A DNA stretch of 64,000 nt from Protula sp. h YS-2021 (GCA_949752745.1 OX457027.1:88495720-88559719); one strand, 5' to 3'. Numbered from the stretch's first letter, positions 1-31,846 are shown. Notes: generated from the sequence alone by a model not told the origin. Numbers and translations are program-made.

Positions 1-404
1 TATTAATGACTAAAGTTTTGCCCTGATTTTGGATTGTATTTTTATTCGTGTCGAACACACCTTTACTACAATTTATAGTCGTTTGATGGCCTAGTACGCT
101 ATGAGAACGAATGGTTACAGTAGATCCAAATTGGTGAAACAAAAACGAACCTCTTCCGTAGCTGAAAACAATTTTTATTTGTCAAATACCGTAAAATAAG
201 GAACCACTAGTCAATAAGGTTGCCAAATTTGACCTGGCTTTTTTGGTGGGTTCAACATTAACATTTATCGTCGCCAACTATGATCTACTGTAATCAACTT
301 TATCTCCTCAATCTCGTGGGGAAAACGTCAATAAGCCAATTCGCCCTTTCGAGTCTTTCCGGTGGAAGTGTTCTTTCGACTGCAAATATTTTGGGATAAA
401 TTAT

Positions 405-570
405 ACAGAAATGATAAGGGAAAAACATCAAAATTCTAATTTTCTTTCAACATGCACACTTTCAAATTTATAAAGCCGTCAAATTATCCTTTAAAAACTA
501 TTTTACATATTATTCAGTCCCCTTAATAGGCAATATGTGAATATGTTTCTGGAAAAATGGAATTTTGTTG
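405..570 (+). repeat. Dispersed repeat, copy 1
   Basis: From GAAATGATAAGGGAAAA through CATATTATTCAG to TGGAATTTTGTTGATTTTT, this stretch matches the reverse complement of 49258-49436 with small indels. It has no coding frame. Unknown family, probably a short non-autonomous element. Confidence 0.75.
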
Positions 571-2289
571 ATTTTTTTCAGTTTTTTCTCTATCATTTCT
601 TTATATCCTTATCGCAAATGAATTCAGTCGAAACGCAAAAACTTTTCGGCAAAACTCAGTGTGATTTGGCTTATTCAGCTGAAGGCATAAACAAAAATTA
701 ACTGTGGTCTGACGCTTTGTCAGCTTTATCTGTTGATGTTGCGTTTTGATCTGCACTGGGTTTGGTCCAGCAAATCCTGTATTGGTCGGTTTCTGCAGTC
801 TTTTCGAACAAACTATTGAAGATTGAAGACATAAGCTGTAGTTGACAGAGCGATAATACAATACACAAGACCCGTGTAATCTATCTAATAATTAACATAC
901 GCCGTTAAGCGGTCACTTAAGCGAGTGCGCTTTGGGGATCGACCGGGTGATGCTGAAGCACTTGCAGATCGCCGACGAGGCATACTCTTCTTTCAATTAT
1001 AAAACAGCAAGGATAAGACGCCGCTTCTTTTATCAAAACTTCCGGTAGTTTGCTACTAACGTGTTTTTAGACTTATACTGTCCAACAAGAATAAGTATTT
1101 TTTTTACAGTGACCCTCAAGTTATTTATTTCATTTTCTTGTACCTTTGTCGTAGATGCTAGATATCATGCTTTTCTCATTTTGTTATTTAACATCATAAG
1201 TTGTCATAAAATTATAACTTGCATTCAAATGCATACAATGTACTTGTAATTTTTACAAATAAACCTAAAATGAATTATCTTTGTATTTGAGATTTAAACT
1301 CTAGGTCATATTACAATATTGATCAGTTCTCCTCAAGTGATAAAGCGAAAAAAACCTCAATCTGAAAAAAAACCCACAGTATTCTAGATCATCATGCTGC
1401 GTTGCTGCGGGGAGACTTACAGGAAGAAGTCAATGAAAAGAGAAGAACAAGAATTACACAGATAGCAAGACCAAAAAAAAAAAAAAAAAAAAAAAAAAGC
1501 TGAGAAGTAGTCAACTAACCGTTTAAGCTATGTTCAATATATTGCAGACCAAGAGCAGCAACTTAAAAAGGATAACAGGACAAATAGACTGACTCATATC
1601 TACTACAAAATCCAGAAGCTAACATGTGAGACATAATTTGCAGGAAGTTATGCCTTATAATCGAGAAAGCGACAGTCGAGTTGGCGCCGGTGGCTAGAGG
1701 GATTTCGCCCCAGTTCTACAAACATCAAGTGACATTGGCTAGGTGTCGTTGGAGGATCAAGATTTTCGACATAATGCCCAGCTTACAATCCAATGACAAA
1801 TGAACGCCAAATATTGGGAAGGCCGTTGGTGGCCAGTTCAATTTATTATCATCTATGTTTTATATCTGCAACTTAAATTTTTTATCAGGCTGTGAAATCT
1901 GTCCTATATTTTTGTGCCTTATAACTTTAATATTATACCTGATTAAGATGTAAGAGTGCCATAGATGGTTTAATTTTGTGATTATTACAGCCAAGATGTT
2001 GAGGTGTGCTATGATGTTGTGAGCGCATAAGCCACATTTAGTTTGATAATTGATGCTAAAATCCACTAATAATTCAAGCTGGCTTTAATTGTGGCTCTAA
2101 GAATGTATTGTCGATACTTCAAACTGTTTGAGTAGACACGCTGAGTTAAAAAATGCCAGTTACTTTGTTATAAATGTTTTTATTTCAGATAATTTGCGAT
2201 GATTTGCTTCAAGATCAAGAATTCCGCCTAGTTTATGAAAATTAATGTGGTTTCATGGCGAAAACACGATCATGATGATAACAATAATA

Positions 2290-2348
2290 ATAATAATATT
2301 AATAGTTTACCATGTGATTTATTATTATTATTATTATTATTTTTATTA

Positions 2349-2442
<94 letters not shown>
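2290..2442. repeat. (ATT)n microsatellite
   Basis: About 150 bp of ATT/TTA units with a few TTTTATT interruptions. It makes false poly-Leu, poly-Tyr and poly-Asn reading frames. Confidence 0.98.
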
Positions 2443-2443
<1 letters not shown>

Positions 2444-2940
2444 ACTTGACAAGCCTTTGGCTTGCAAGGTGTTTCTGAATTTGTACGAGCAGTCGTTGGT
2501 ATCTTTTTTCATGACCGTGAACGGATTTTTTGTGTCATCTACTCAGCTGACACTAGTTGTCCTAGGGCCACGAAACTTGGGACTTAAGTAGAACTTGATA
2601 TGAACGTGCGCAAGACATTTTTTATTTTCTCCTTCGATTTCGGTTTCTTGTTTAAAACGCCACGTGAAAAGAGTGTATTTCTTGCATGTTAATGTGGAGC
2701 ATTTATCGCAGAGCAGCAGAACACAAGTTGCTTAGCTTTGTGCAAGCTCTCACTGCGTAAATAGATAGCACGGCGTATGCCTGATCAGCCAACAAAAACC
2801 AAACACTACTAGGCTTATAAGACGTATTCAAGCTGTGTTGTTTGTAATATATTATTCAAGAAATAACCCATTGAAGGAAGTATTTTTGTGTTTTAAGTTT
2901 TGTCAATTGTTTAATATTTCGCTAGCGAAATGAGGTTCTA

Positions 2941-3164
<224 letters not shown>

Positions 3165-6100
3165 GTATTTCAAGCTGTAATTGTCCAGACCAAATTTTTG
3201 TTTTCTATTTTAAACCATCGAAGAAAACCTTAAAATTGTAAAAGTGATCAAATCAAAACTGTAGGAAAAGTGAATACATGAGCTCGGCCATGTTTCCTGC
3301 GGCAATAGATGTTACTCACTCAAAATAAAAACGGTGTGCGCAAAAACGAAAAATTCACAAAAATTAAAAAAATGTACTGAATGTCAATAAATTTCTACCA
3401 AGATAGAAAATTAAAAGACTGTTAAATAAACAGTTGCAGAGATACGTTGTGGAGAAGAAAACCGAGACGGACAAACAGGCAGAAAGACAGACGGACAGAA
3501 ATATCCATTACTATATCCCCCAAGGGTATTAATACATATACAAGATGACATAGAAAATTACGCCATAATTACCCTTCCTATAATAGCTTCGGAGATCACT
3601 CTAAATTTTGAAATGTGGCTTGACCCAAGGTAAATGTTAAGGTCAAACTGTTATGCTCTTATATAGCATATAAGCCGAAAACAGTTGTAAATGTAAAATG
3701 AAAAAGGTAAGAACATGTAAATCAACGTAATATGAAAATTTTGATTTATTGGAAATTACTCTTATAAAGGATCGGAACTCAAACTTAAGCAATGAAGAAT
3801 TGAAATCAGTTTTCTTTACTGCTATTGAAATGGTGGGTATTCAGAAAACTTAAATTTTGGTATCATGGTCTAATGCACTTTCATACTTTCGAAGCTTCTA
3901 TTGGGTATTGGAGCTTCGGATTACTGAGTGTTCTGAGAAGTGCTCTCTCAGAATATCATGTTCTCGGATTTCTACACCTAATAATTTCTACACTTTCTTT
4001 GCAATCGCTTTTCGGACTAATGGGATTTATGTATTTTTTACCCTTTAGGAAAATGGTATTTACCCTGTTATAACGCGCAACTGTCATAAATAGCCTTTGC
4101 GACGGTATCACTTTTAGTGATCGCATCGTTTGCATGAAAGGAAATACTGGTGTAACTTTTAAGCACTTTTATTCATTTAAATAATGGATGAACACTCCAG
4201 TGTTATTGATTTCGCCCAATACTTTGTAAATGTCTAGAAACATGATAAGGAGTTACAAAAATGATGTGTTTTTGTAATACCCAGTTTCAATTTGCATTTT
4301 AAATTTCCCGCTGTTCTTTTTCGCAATTGCATAAGTAAATTATTCCAACAATCAAAACATCTGCTTATTGTAGCATTGTGACTTTTCCGCAGAGAATTTT
4401 GAAAAGTTATTTAGTTAAAAGTGAATTAAAGTTAATTACATTGAACAAACACAGTTAGACCATTACTTCATTACGATATATCACTGACAATGACTTAATT
4501 ACATGCATTGAATTAACAGACAATAACAGCACAGTGGTGTCTTGGGTAACCATGTCAACCCAATAGACGTACACTCGTTTTTATGCGTATTTAGATTATT
4601 TCTATCAAAACAAGATGCAGCTATAGAGTATTTCTAAACAATGCAAAAACCTGTTTACGGCAGTGACTGATTTCCCAGGATGAATCTACAGAAACAAGTT
4701 AATACCAAAACAAAATACAAAAAAGCTGAATTCAAAGTAAACTAGAATGTCATATCAGTGTTTTAAAGTAATACTTTTGAAATTATTCACTTTCACATAA
4801 AGCAAAAAAATACAACACACAAAAACAGGAAATGATATTTGCGTACAATAACCCAATCAAGGGACTCGGAGGAGGGTGGCACTCAACTGAACGAGAAATC
4901 CAAAATTCGTATAAAAACCTATTTATCCCTTACGATATTCCCAAAGTTGGATTCATCATTTCAATTCAGCTATGTGCGACAAACTTACTAATAATAGAAA
5001 AAAGGTATGTCCTTGTAAAGTCCCAACCGAATGTTGAGGTTCAAATAAAAATACTCTTTCTAACCAAATTAAGTAGTACGCAGGTAGTACGCACGTTACT
5101 CCAGTCATAGAATGGAAACTCGTTTCACCAAGTTATATACTCGTAAGTACAGGCGCAACTTAAGCGCAGGCATGCCTGCGATCATAGGACGTAAACGTGG
5201 CAGATACTTATCCTGAGAAGTGCGTGCTTCATTTATGAGTTGTAATCTTTGCTTCACGAGTGCAGTTAGGAAAAACCCCTTTTTGTGGAAGTACTAAGAT
5301 ATATTCCATTTTTGGCAAAGTTGGTATTTCGGAGCGCGTCTGGATTGAAAATTGCCCATTTTCTCCTCGCTTTTGACATGCATGGCAACACATATGCCAC
5401 CAAGTGCTCTACCCCCAAATTGGCATTCCGTTATGTACGTTTTGTTTCATAGCATAAAATTAGAATTGAGTTGTTCATTCTTCAACCGTAGATAAGGAAG
5501 TGACATTTATAGCACCCGAATTAGCTTAGACGAATTTTGACTTAAGCTGAAGCAGGAACCTGGTGCAGAAGATAGCACTGGAAGGTAACAGCAATCTCCA
5601 ATGTAAACCAATATTTCAAATCGATAACAACATGTTCATTTGTATAATTTGTCAAATTTTAGCACTTCAGGTAAAGTAAAACCATTCCAAATGCAACAAA
5701 GAACTTAAGAAGCACCATAACGTTTGTAATACTGCCACCATGGCTTCTACAAAATTTAAAGCGATTTTAGCTGTATCGACATATCTTGTTGTTGATGGGA
5801 CTAATATGCACAGGGTTCTGAATTCGCCATGCAAACATTTGTTTTACATTTTCTCTGAATGACCCATTATTTATCTAAGTGTCACAAAAGTTTAGTCTTT
5901 CCTGTCTGATTTATTTCAGCACAACATAATATTACATCTAAAGGGCAACATATCAATACGGCAAATATATTTATTCAAAAGACTCTTTTAAAGACTCAAG
6001 ATTAGCATACTTTTAGATACATATTTTTTCTCATACCTGTGCCTTCTCTCCATATATAAAATGATGAGCATACAAACTGTTTGGCAATAGCTCCTCCCTA

Positions 6101-7957
6101 CTCGGAATAACTATAATCCCAAGGTTTTTCACATTGAGTTATTGGGCAATAAATGTCCATAAAACGTACAGGAACGACACTTTTATCATTAAAAGGGTAA
6201 AAAAATAAGCCGTAGTGTTACTTCGTAAAAGTGTTCTTTCATTTATTTCCTATACATACAGGACTTGCCAATGGTGCAGAGACAAAACTATTGCCAGGCC
6301 GAAATGTTAGAAAATTACTTTGCACTTATGTACAATGCACAATTACTCAAGACGGCAGTGAATGACTGTACCTTTTAATTTGTGTTTGCATTAAAGTGGC
6401 ATGACACATGAAACTTTTCTGCACTTGTTACTTTGTTCTACCCATTGTGTGAATTTTTGACTTTCTGAAAACTGTGCATACTCCTGAGCCTGTGCAAAAA
6501 AATAGACATTTGTGGAACTAGACTAAAGTGAAATAGTCCATCGTTAGCGATGGCCCTTATTCGTGTTACTGGAAGGCAACTAGAACAGAACATTGGCTTT
6601 ATCGATGTTTTCAGTGTACGTTTGAGAGGTCCTTAATTACAATCTAATAATAACATAATAACAGGACTTAAAGAACAGATAAACAAAATTAAATGTTACT
6701 GAGAAATTAGGAGTTACTTAAGATTTAGCAGGTTTCTTGTGGAGGGAGGAATTTGGAGCATTGTTTTTAGATCACACCTCTCCTGTAGCTTTCACCAATT
6801 ATTTCTGGTTAAGGGATCTGCATGCTATTGAAGAATTGGTTTTCATAAACTGGCTAACCGTCAATGAATCCGTTAAATGTTACTAAATGAACAAATCTGC
6901 AGCAGGGGACTGAATATTAAAGTTAGAGAGCTTGTATTGACAACATAAATATCTGCATACTTTGTACAAATTACTCCACAAAATGTCTTAAATAATATTT
7001 AATAATTACTTAAAATAAACTGATGTACCAGTAATTTATAACAATATTGTACGATATAACATGTTTTTCATTTTTAGGATTTGTCTTCACAGAGTTGATT
7101 CAGAAAATGTAATTAAAGAATAATTACTAATGCATTAATATACAAGATTAATATACACATTATCACAAGGAAAATTGTTTAGTTACAGTTACTAAATAGA
7201 TTTACCCTCTGTTACGGTAGATCATGAATAACACTGCTGCAAAAATGTAATGAATAGTAAAATGAAATGCAGTAAAATACAATTTTGGTTCGATTCATTT
7301 TCAAAATGTGAAAAATATCTAGTACGAAACGTTGTACATTGAGATACCAGCTACCATAAATCTTAACCGTATGATGATATTTTAGCTAAATCAATCAATA
7401 TACAACCAACAACACGTACAATATTTTATGCGCATAAGACAGGAAAGTAGAAATTAATACACCGAAATTCACAAGCTACGGTCTCTGTTACTATTTTTTA
7501 TTTTTTGTAGAGAAGGCAATTAAACTGAAGAGAACTTTTAAAAAGAGCTTTTAAATTTTTGATAAACAGACCATTACAGACTATGTATTAATTTCTTGTT
7601 TGAAGTTCTACTAGACATTAGAAACATAATGTTGCCTGGTGTCCGCATCATTTTAACCTTAGAGCCTAACATATTCGACCCATGTTCTGCTTTCTGTTTG
7701 AGACAGAGCTTATTTTAACTAAGGATTAACAAAATATTCTACTAACATTAAAAATTACTCAAAAAATCTTGACCAAGAACTATAAGAATATTTTAAGAAC
7801 GTTTTAAGCTATTTTCCTAATGCATTTATGGTCCTTTTTCTACTTATTTAAGCTTTCTAAGAATGTGATGGATCTTGGTAAATTAGATACTCATAGCAAG
7901 AGGACTCAAACAACTTACAACGCCGGCCAGAGGGGAGTTTGCACCAGCCAGCGTGGC

Positions 7958-24601
<16,644 letters not shown>

Positions 24602-27003
24602 ATTATTATTGATATTGCTGTCAATCTGATTATTATTCTGAGTTTACCCTTATATTTATTTTTTATCGAAGTATGTTCCTGCGCTTTAACGTATAAAGAA
24701 ATATACTTTAATATTAGTCATTTCCTTGCGTTAACAAGCTGGTAAATAAGGTATACAAGCCCGAGACAACAAGGTGTGCGTCCGCAATATGAGCAAACGC
24801 GAAAGTGAGTGGTGTTGGACATTCGTTTATTTTAATGTAATGACTGTGTGGGTTATTCCAACGTTACCATGGAATAGATGTCTCGGGATTACAGTATCTG
24901 CCATATCGCCATAATTACGTTATTTTATTCACCTGCGCTACAGCTGATTAAGAGATGAAATGAGTAAGTAATGCTGTAATTAATTAAGAGTAATTTCTCA
25001 GAGGACTTGTGATGTTAATCACTTTCACTGAGTGCGTTTGAGACTTTCATTCCCAAAGTGTTACTGAACGCATTAGAATATGAATCGCTCTACTTTTTGC
25101 TGTTATTGCTGCAACCCTACATACACAACTCTGACAACATAGAAAGGCGAAAGTTTGCATTTACCTATATATAATTCACGACCAGCTCAGGGTTGATGAA
25201 AATAATCGCACAAAATACCATTTTAAAATGTACTTTTAATTCGTATGAACATTAAGTAAACGTTTTAATAGCGAGAGATTGGACGTTATAGGCTGAGTAT
25301 TAACTTCAGTTTGGCAGTAATTATTTAGTTATGAACCTTTGTTGTAGATTTATATTTCAACTTTGGAAAATAAAAAATAATGGCGGTATGTGTCACAGTT
25401 GTATTGTCTCAATCACAGCATGGTATTGTTACATGTTTCTACTCTTAATATCATTGGCCTGTTAGTTCCACAGACACTGTCAATTCACTACATTCGCCTA
25501 CAGATAAGATAACCCAGACACACATGTAGGCATGTTTTTCTCGTGTATTTGATGCAGTTCTTGGTGTCACACATGTGAAATGGGCAACATCTCACTTAAC
25601 CAGAACAAAGGGCTATGATAACATAACTAATCAAGGTGAGTGTTAGATTTGAATGCTCAAAGTTTAGTGGTGACCTACAGCGATCTTTCAATGTCACGAA
25701 AATACAAAAAATAAAAGCATCCCGAGAGTTCATTTATATCAATACTTGTAGCAAACTGCATTGAATACAGTGCGATTGTATTGAATAACATTCCAAAATG
25801 AAATATGCTTGAGAAGTCATGTATTCACACACGTCACCTGTGTAAACACCCATATTTCCATATAGGTCATCAATGTTAATACCCATATATCCACATACGT
25901 CATCTGTGTGAAAACTAACATATCCATACACGACACAGGGTTAGCTACACCCAAGCTAGAATGACTCAAAAGCCTATATTTTGCGTTACTCTTGACTAAT
26001 ATGACGTAAAACTATCTCACCAAATGGAGACATCAAGGTTTCTAGTACAAACAGTGCAATATTTGTTCAAAAGTAGACTGCTGCATTTAGCACACAGTTC
26101 ATTGCATATTGAATGATAATCTAACCTGACGCGCCAACTATCAATTAGTAACGTTCTAAGACATTTAAGCATAATCATGAGCCTTAATTTTGCATAGAGT
26201 AAAGACTAATCAGGTACGACAATACTGCCAATTGTTCACCGTGATCTTACGAGTATTTTATATAGCATGAGTTTTAGATCTCGTTCTACTCTTTAAGCAT
26301 GCTGTGCAATGGCCCTAAGTAAATTTGATGGTTTTTTGCATTTTCTTTTCAAATCTTTGGTGAATAAAATTCAATTTAGAATCACAAATCTACTCAAAAC
26401 ATTGCCTTTTACCATTGGTATTTTATCAACATAAATAAAATCATATCTTTGCATTGTTTTCGTTTTCACAGTGGTATATGGTTTCAAAAAATTAAAACCG
26501 TTTTCGAAAGCCTAAGTGTGTAAGGAGTGTATATTTTGCTGAAGATGGCGTTGTATTAGGTTCTTGCTTTTACTTCTGCGGAAACTTGGTTTTTGTTGTT
26601 GTTGTTTTTATCTGATATTCAGGAAATAGCTTTCTTTTTGCAAAGGGTACCCCAAATGTACCACAATGGTAAACCTCTAAAAACCACATCTAGGCATGGC
26701 AGTTTAGGTTATCAAGTGTGAATTTTGTTCGAATAGTAGTTACAAGAGATATTGTCTAGAAAAAACTTGGTGACCGACGGGCAAGCAGAAGGAATCATAG
26801 TCAGTATGCAAAATGCTATATTTGATAGATTTTTGATAAAGTTGCTTCTCTTCAATTTTAGATGAATTCATACACAGGATGTATATGATATATAGATATG
26901 GTACAAATGATATATGATAAATATGATATGCGATGTATGATATATATATGATGTGTGACATATATGACATACAAGACATATGATATATGATATATGAGAT
27001 ATA
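24602..27003. other. Upstream flank of NIT-GC; no gene seen
   Basis: AT-rich. It includes the probable 5' UTR and promoter of NIT-GC, which I cannot place. From 26878 to 27003 there is an irregular ATATGA/ACATATGATAT simple-repeat run that ends exactly at the Tc1 element. Confidence 0.5.
26878..27003. repeat. Irregular ATATGATAT simple repeat
   Basis: About 125 bp made of GATATATGATA, GATGTATGATA and GACATATGACA variants. It supplied the TA target of the Tc1/mariner insertion. Confidence 0.85.
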
Positions 27004-28296
27004 TACTCAACCAATTTAAAAATGCAACAAACATTATGGGGGTTATTGTCGTGTCCAGCAACTTATAGGAGCATGGTAATAATGTATTGTATGTCCAAAT
27101 TTAGCCCAGATGGACATAAGTACTTTGTGTAATTCACTTACCCCTTATTGACAGGTCAAAGCCACATGACACCAATACATAAAACACCTGGTGGCTTCTC
27201 TGTACAATTTATGAACATTTAATTTATGCGATTCTCGTATCAAAGCTTGGGAAAAGTCAAATTTGTGTAGATTTTTTGTGAAGTGTGCGCTGAACTTATG
27301 GCTAGACTGACAAATATTCTGCTCACAGTCGGGATGGTCGAAAGTGGAAGATCTGCGTCAGACGTCGCTAGACAATTCGGTGTCAATAGCCCAGCAGTTT
27401 CGCGGCTAAGAACACGTTTGGATAATACTGGGTCAACTGCGGACCGCTCTAGACCAAGTAGACCACCGGTAACCAATCCACGATGGGACCGATAAATCCG
27501 ACTATCACACCTGAGAGATCGGTTTCTGCCAGCAACCCCACTGCAAGGCGAACTCTCGGGGCTCGAAATAATCGCATAAGTGCTCAGGTTGTGAGAAATA
27601 GGTCCATCGCTACGATCTACATGCGCGCCGCCCTTATCGAGGATTACTGTTAATACGCGCTAGACGGCTTCGTCTAGCGTCGTGTGCACTGCACTCAAAG
27701 ACAATGGAATAATGTGTTATTCACTGATGAGTCGGGGTTTTGCCTCAATCACACCAGCGGTAGGATACGCCCATGGCGAAGTTCGAACGAGCAACACGCC
27801 GACGCCTGTGTTCAAGAAAGAGGCCGTTGGGGGAGTGAAAGTGTAACTGTTTGGGCTGGAACATCATTTGCTAACCGTACTGAGATCCGCTTCATACAAG
27901 GTATTGTCAATGCTGACAGTTATCGCGATGTTATTCTGGAGCCAAGTGCAGTTCCATTCGTCCTACAGCATGGGCTTATTCTTCAACAAGATAACGTTCG
28001 TCCGCACTCGCGACAAAAGACAATCTACGGACGCAGAATATACGAATTTTACCCTGGCCTGCATTTTCACCTGATTTTCTGCCACTGAGCACGCATGGGA
28101 CATGCTCTCACAGCATTCCACAATACAGATTCAAGACGGGCGTGGATTAACCACAGTTCAAGAAGCACGTGGAGGACACACGCGATATTAAAACTGGACA
28201 CAGGATAAATTCAAGCGTTATGTTGTGTGTTCACTGAGTTAAAGTTTATCTGAGTATTTCCATTTATATTTATTGCGTTGTTAAATTGGTTGAGGA
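27004..28296 (+). mobile_element. Tc1/mariner-family DNA transposon, inactive
   Basis: Terminal inverted repeats: left TACTCAACCAATTTAA at 27004, and right, on the other strand, TCCTCAACCAATTTAA ending at 28296. Both are flanked by TA, the Tc1/mariner target duplication. Length (1.29 kb) is typical. It holds a transposase broken by stops and frameshifts. The element sits at the end of an AT-rich ATATGA-type simple repeat and between two divergent genes. Confidence 0.9.
27298..28190 (+). pseudogene. Tc1/mariner transposase remnant
   Basis: The N-terminal part at 27298-27495 has a helix-turn-helix pattern (SASDVARQFGVNSPAVSRL) and then meets a stop. The middle (27496-27680) carries several stops and a frameshift. 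The DDE part (27684-28088) keeps NNVLFTDESGFCL, the typical second-Asp block, and a later QQDNVRPHSR block with the third acidic partner region, then runs into a stop. The protein cannot be made as one chain. This is a fossil copy. Confidence 0.9.
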
Positions 28297-31200
28297 TATA
28301 TATGATGCATGATATATTTCCACTTTTCACAATGCTTTGAAAACATTTTGTGTCTACTTACTATTTTGTGTAGAACAAACTTAGTAATCAAGCTAAACGA
28401 AAATTTAAATGAAAGTCAATACATTTTTACTAGTATATTCTATCACTATTCTGAATTTTATTAAAGTAATGGCACTGTTGTGTAAACTTAACTTACTCGT
28501 TGGAAACTGCTCATCACAATGGAAAGGAAAGGTTGATTGAGATTTTATTCAGAAGGTTAAACTTAATTATCTATAATTAGTTCTTTGATGATATCTGTAA
28601 AGCAATTTAACAAGAGCCTTTTTGTAATATTTTAGTCAACAGGAAAATGCAGGTTTGAGCAAAAATGTAGTATTAGTTTCTCAGTCATTGCCATACCTTA
28701 ATTTATAGTCAGTAAATGAAGTTTTAGGTTTCATTTTCACTTTTCATTGATTTACCTGAGATATTTGCGTCAATACTTCTGTAACTTTATTTAGCTTTTA
28801 ACTAATGACTCTTGAAGTTTTAATAAAATATATTCAATTTTGATATATTTCCACGCTTTCATTGGATGTAGACGTCTAGGTATATTACAACTGGACCTTG
28901 GATAAGCGATCTCTACCAATGTCTATCCCAAGCAACTTAAATCCGACAGTTACCTATTTGTTTATGCAAACTTTCAATTTTCTTGCCATTTCTTTTAAAC
29001 GTCAATTGGAAACTCGAAAAGAACAAAATGAAAAAAAAATCAGAAGAAAAAAATACAGAGCTTTCGATACAAATCTAAAACCTTTTTAAAACATAGGGTT
29101 AAATTGAACATAAATAAATAACAAAGGATAAAAAAGATGTAGCAGGTAAACGAAATATTCTCAATTTGCAGATATTTAAATTATCAATACAACTTAATAC
29201 AATTTCTGCATATAAAATCAACTTCTTATCATTGCTGCATACGAAATCAACCATTTTTGCCTTCTTGTTAATTACACTAGCCACTGACATTTGCATAAAA
29301 GTTGCATATATTCTCAGTTCTTTGCATTACCATATAGCGAACGCATAAGCAAGTTTACTGAGGAGCAGTGTACAGTTTCATGTCATTGCCACTGTTATCC
29401 GCATACTGAATACCGAATGTGTATTCACAAGACACGCAAGCATTTTTTTGGTTGTGATTTGCAGGGACTATGTGGTGCTGTGGATTGCAGGAAGGTTGGA
29501 TGGGGGAGAGCGTTTTAGGAACTTACAGTTCATTTCACCTCATATCTTTGTTATTTGAAATAAATTATCTGTTTCAAATAAACTTAAAGTCAGGAAAAAA
29601 AATTAAAAAATAGCAAAAATAGATAAAATAACGTCATAATGACGTCACAGCTGAAAGGGTAGGTCACCAACTAATTGTTTGCGATAAATTGGTCTCCTAC
29701 TGTATTTTACTCGGAAGCTATATGTGCATCCGTTTTCTAGAATTTTAGCTTCAATAACTTCATTACATCCCACGCAGTAATTCCTTTCGACTCTGCCATG
29801 AACCAATAAAGTAAACATAAAAACATCCAAAAATAATGCAGTATTTGTGAGTACACACTACATGAGCAGAGGTTGATCGACATCACATTTTAGCCGAAAC
29901 TGCATTAAAATAATAAATTGTTTCTCGGTGAACATCCCATTTGATACTCAATTATATAAATCCCATTTAAAGACAAATCATTAATGGAAATATTCAACAA
30001 GTTTACATGGTATAAGAGAAAGAAAATGTGGCTTAACCGGGTCACGAATGTTGACTACTTCTAACTTCAAGCTTAAATATGCCAAACGCTTCTCCCACTG
30101 CACGTTATGTACTGTTACAGGTAGTTAGTAAACAGTGATGTTCCAAAGAATGTGCAGTTCGTTCATCGAAATATACAGTTATCAATTACGGAAATTACTT
30201 TACTCAAAGAAATACTAGCTGAACACCAGATCAGAGTATTTAACAGTACGAGACGACTGATATATTCCAATGCTACACAATCAATTCTTTCTCTTTTTGC
30301 TTTCTTTCACAAAATGTCGTATAATAAAAGACATGTAAAACGGAGTAATATATTCAGATGTGAAATTGGGTTCTACTCTTGGAACTCAGGGTCCTTTTGG
30401 TTCATTTCTGAAAGTCCTCTACCAATTACCTATTTTTGTCACATAGTCTTGCAACATTCCCACTATAGACCATTACGTAAACATCACATTGTTGTTGTGT
30501 GGACGAACATACTGAATACTTATCTTGATGGTCTACATTTCATCAAGTTCATTATTTTATAGCTTTCTCCTCTGGCTTTTGGTGTGGTATTGTATTCACA
30601 AAACGTCAACAAGATGCCTGTGTACCGAGTGAACTAATTAACCAAAAGATTTGTCTTGTTTGGCCTTAGCTGATCCCAGTTTAGTATGTATCAGTACATA
30701 AAATTCCTATAGTTGATTATATGGTTCATACAAATACAAAAGTTATATTTTTGAAACCAGTAAGCAAAGTGTATTGTTCAGCTTTCAATTTTAGTAAGAA
30801 TTTAGATGAATTTATCAAATGCGTTGATACTGTAATTTATTACACCACAATGGACTATTGGAAAAGTTAGAGATATTTGATGCTGATATAGACACTTCTA
30901 GTTTAGCTGCTCAAGATTCTATTGACACTGCTTATTCTAGTTTGTAACCATATATATATATTATATTTAGAGGTAGAATAAATGGCTGATTGATTGAAAA
31001 GACTGCCAACGTCAGTAGCTCTAGTAGCCAATTGAAGTGTAATAATACTAAAGCACTACTAAGATACTAGTACTTTATGAATACAGCTCCTGATAATCCA
31101 GTGAAAGCTTTGATCCATTAAGTACAAGGTAAACCGAGTACTTGTTACTGTTTCTCACCCCGAAATACGTTACATATAGGAGAAAATATTAGATTTCGTA

Positions 31201-31846
31201 TGCGGGTTATTTGTTTGTATTTCATTTGTTCTATTCTAATTCAAGAGCTTTGTAAATTAAAATGCAAGGGGTTAGCAGAAACGCAAATAATACAAAACAT
31301 AGAAATAAAATGTTCCATCAAGCACCAATTATTTTTCTGATGATATTTAAATGACTTCTTCGGACATAAATGCCTTTGTTATGTTTTAATGATCTTTGCC
31401 TTCTGTTGATGTTAAAAATGTTTTAAATGAGACAGTGTTTGCACTAAAAGCATGCTGAATGCACATCTATATGTACAAAATTTCTGTCTTTCACCCGGTC
31501 GGTCTACAAATAAACGAACAATGTCTCAGTAATATTCACGGCCAAATTTTATCACAATAAAGTGTTCAATCAATTCATTTATGAAATCACTAGATAAAGG
31601 AAAATATATGACTAAAATTGTTCCACTGTATTGGAATGCATAAAGGGGATGCACGTGGATTATGCCTAATCGCCTCAATATTTCATTATACTTAGTAATT
31701 TAAACTTGCAAAATAATGCTGACCTGATGAATATGCGAATGAATATCGTTTTGACATACGTGACGAGCTCATATGTCACAGAACACTAAACTATCCTCTA
31801 GACAGCTGCCTCAGCTGCAGTTCTAAGTAAAAGACAGTCACCTGAG
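28297..31846. other. Intergenic, no gene recognised
   Basis: AT-rich sequence between the Tc1 element and the NRF-6-like gene. A 136-codon open frame at 30152-30562 has no recognisable motif and looks like chance. A CRE-like inverted pair lies at 29631-29647. Confidence 0.5.
29631..29647. promoter_or_regulatory. Paired CRE-like palindrome
   Basis: ACGTCAT-A-ATGACGT is a perfect inverted repeat, and its right half extends to TGACGTCA, the consensus cAMP-response element. It lies between two divergent genes, 5.0 kb from the NIT-GC start and 2.7 kb from the NRF-6-like start. Function is inferred from the motif alone. Confidence 0.35.

Noticed and set aside
27283..28088. An active transposase
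   Set aside because: Several stops and frame changes between the helix-turn-helix and DDE parts.
30152..30562. 136-codon plus-strand frame
   Set aside because: No recognisable motif, AT-rich composition as in its surroundings, no convincing splice context; chance frame is likely.
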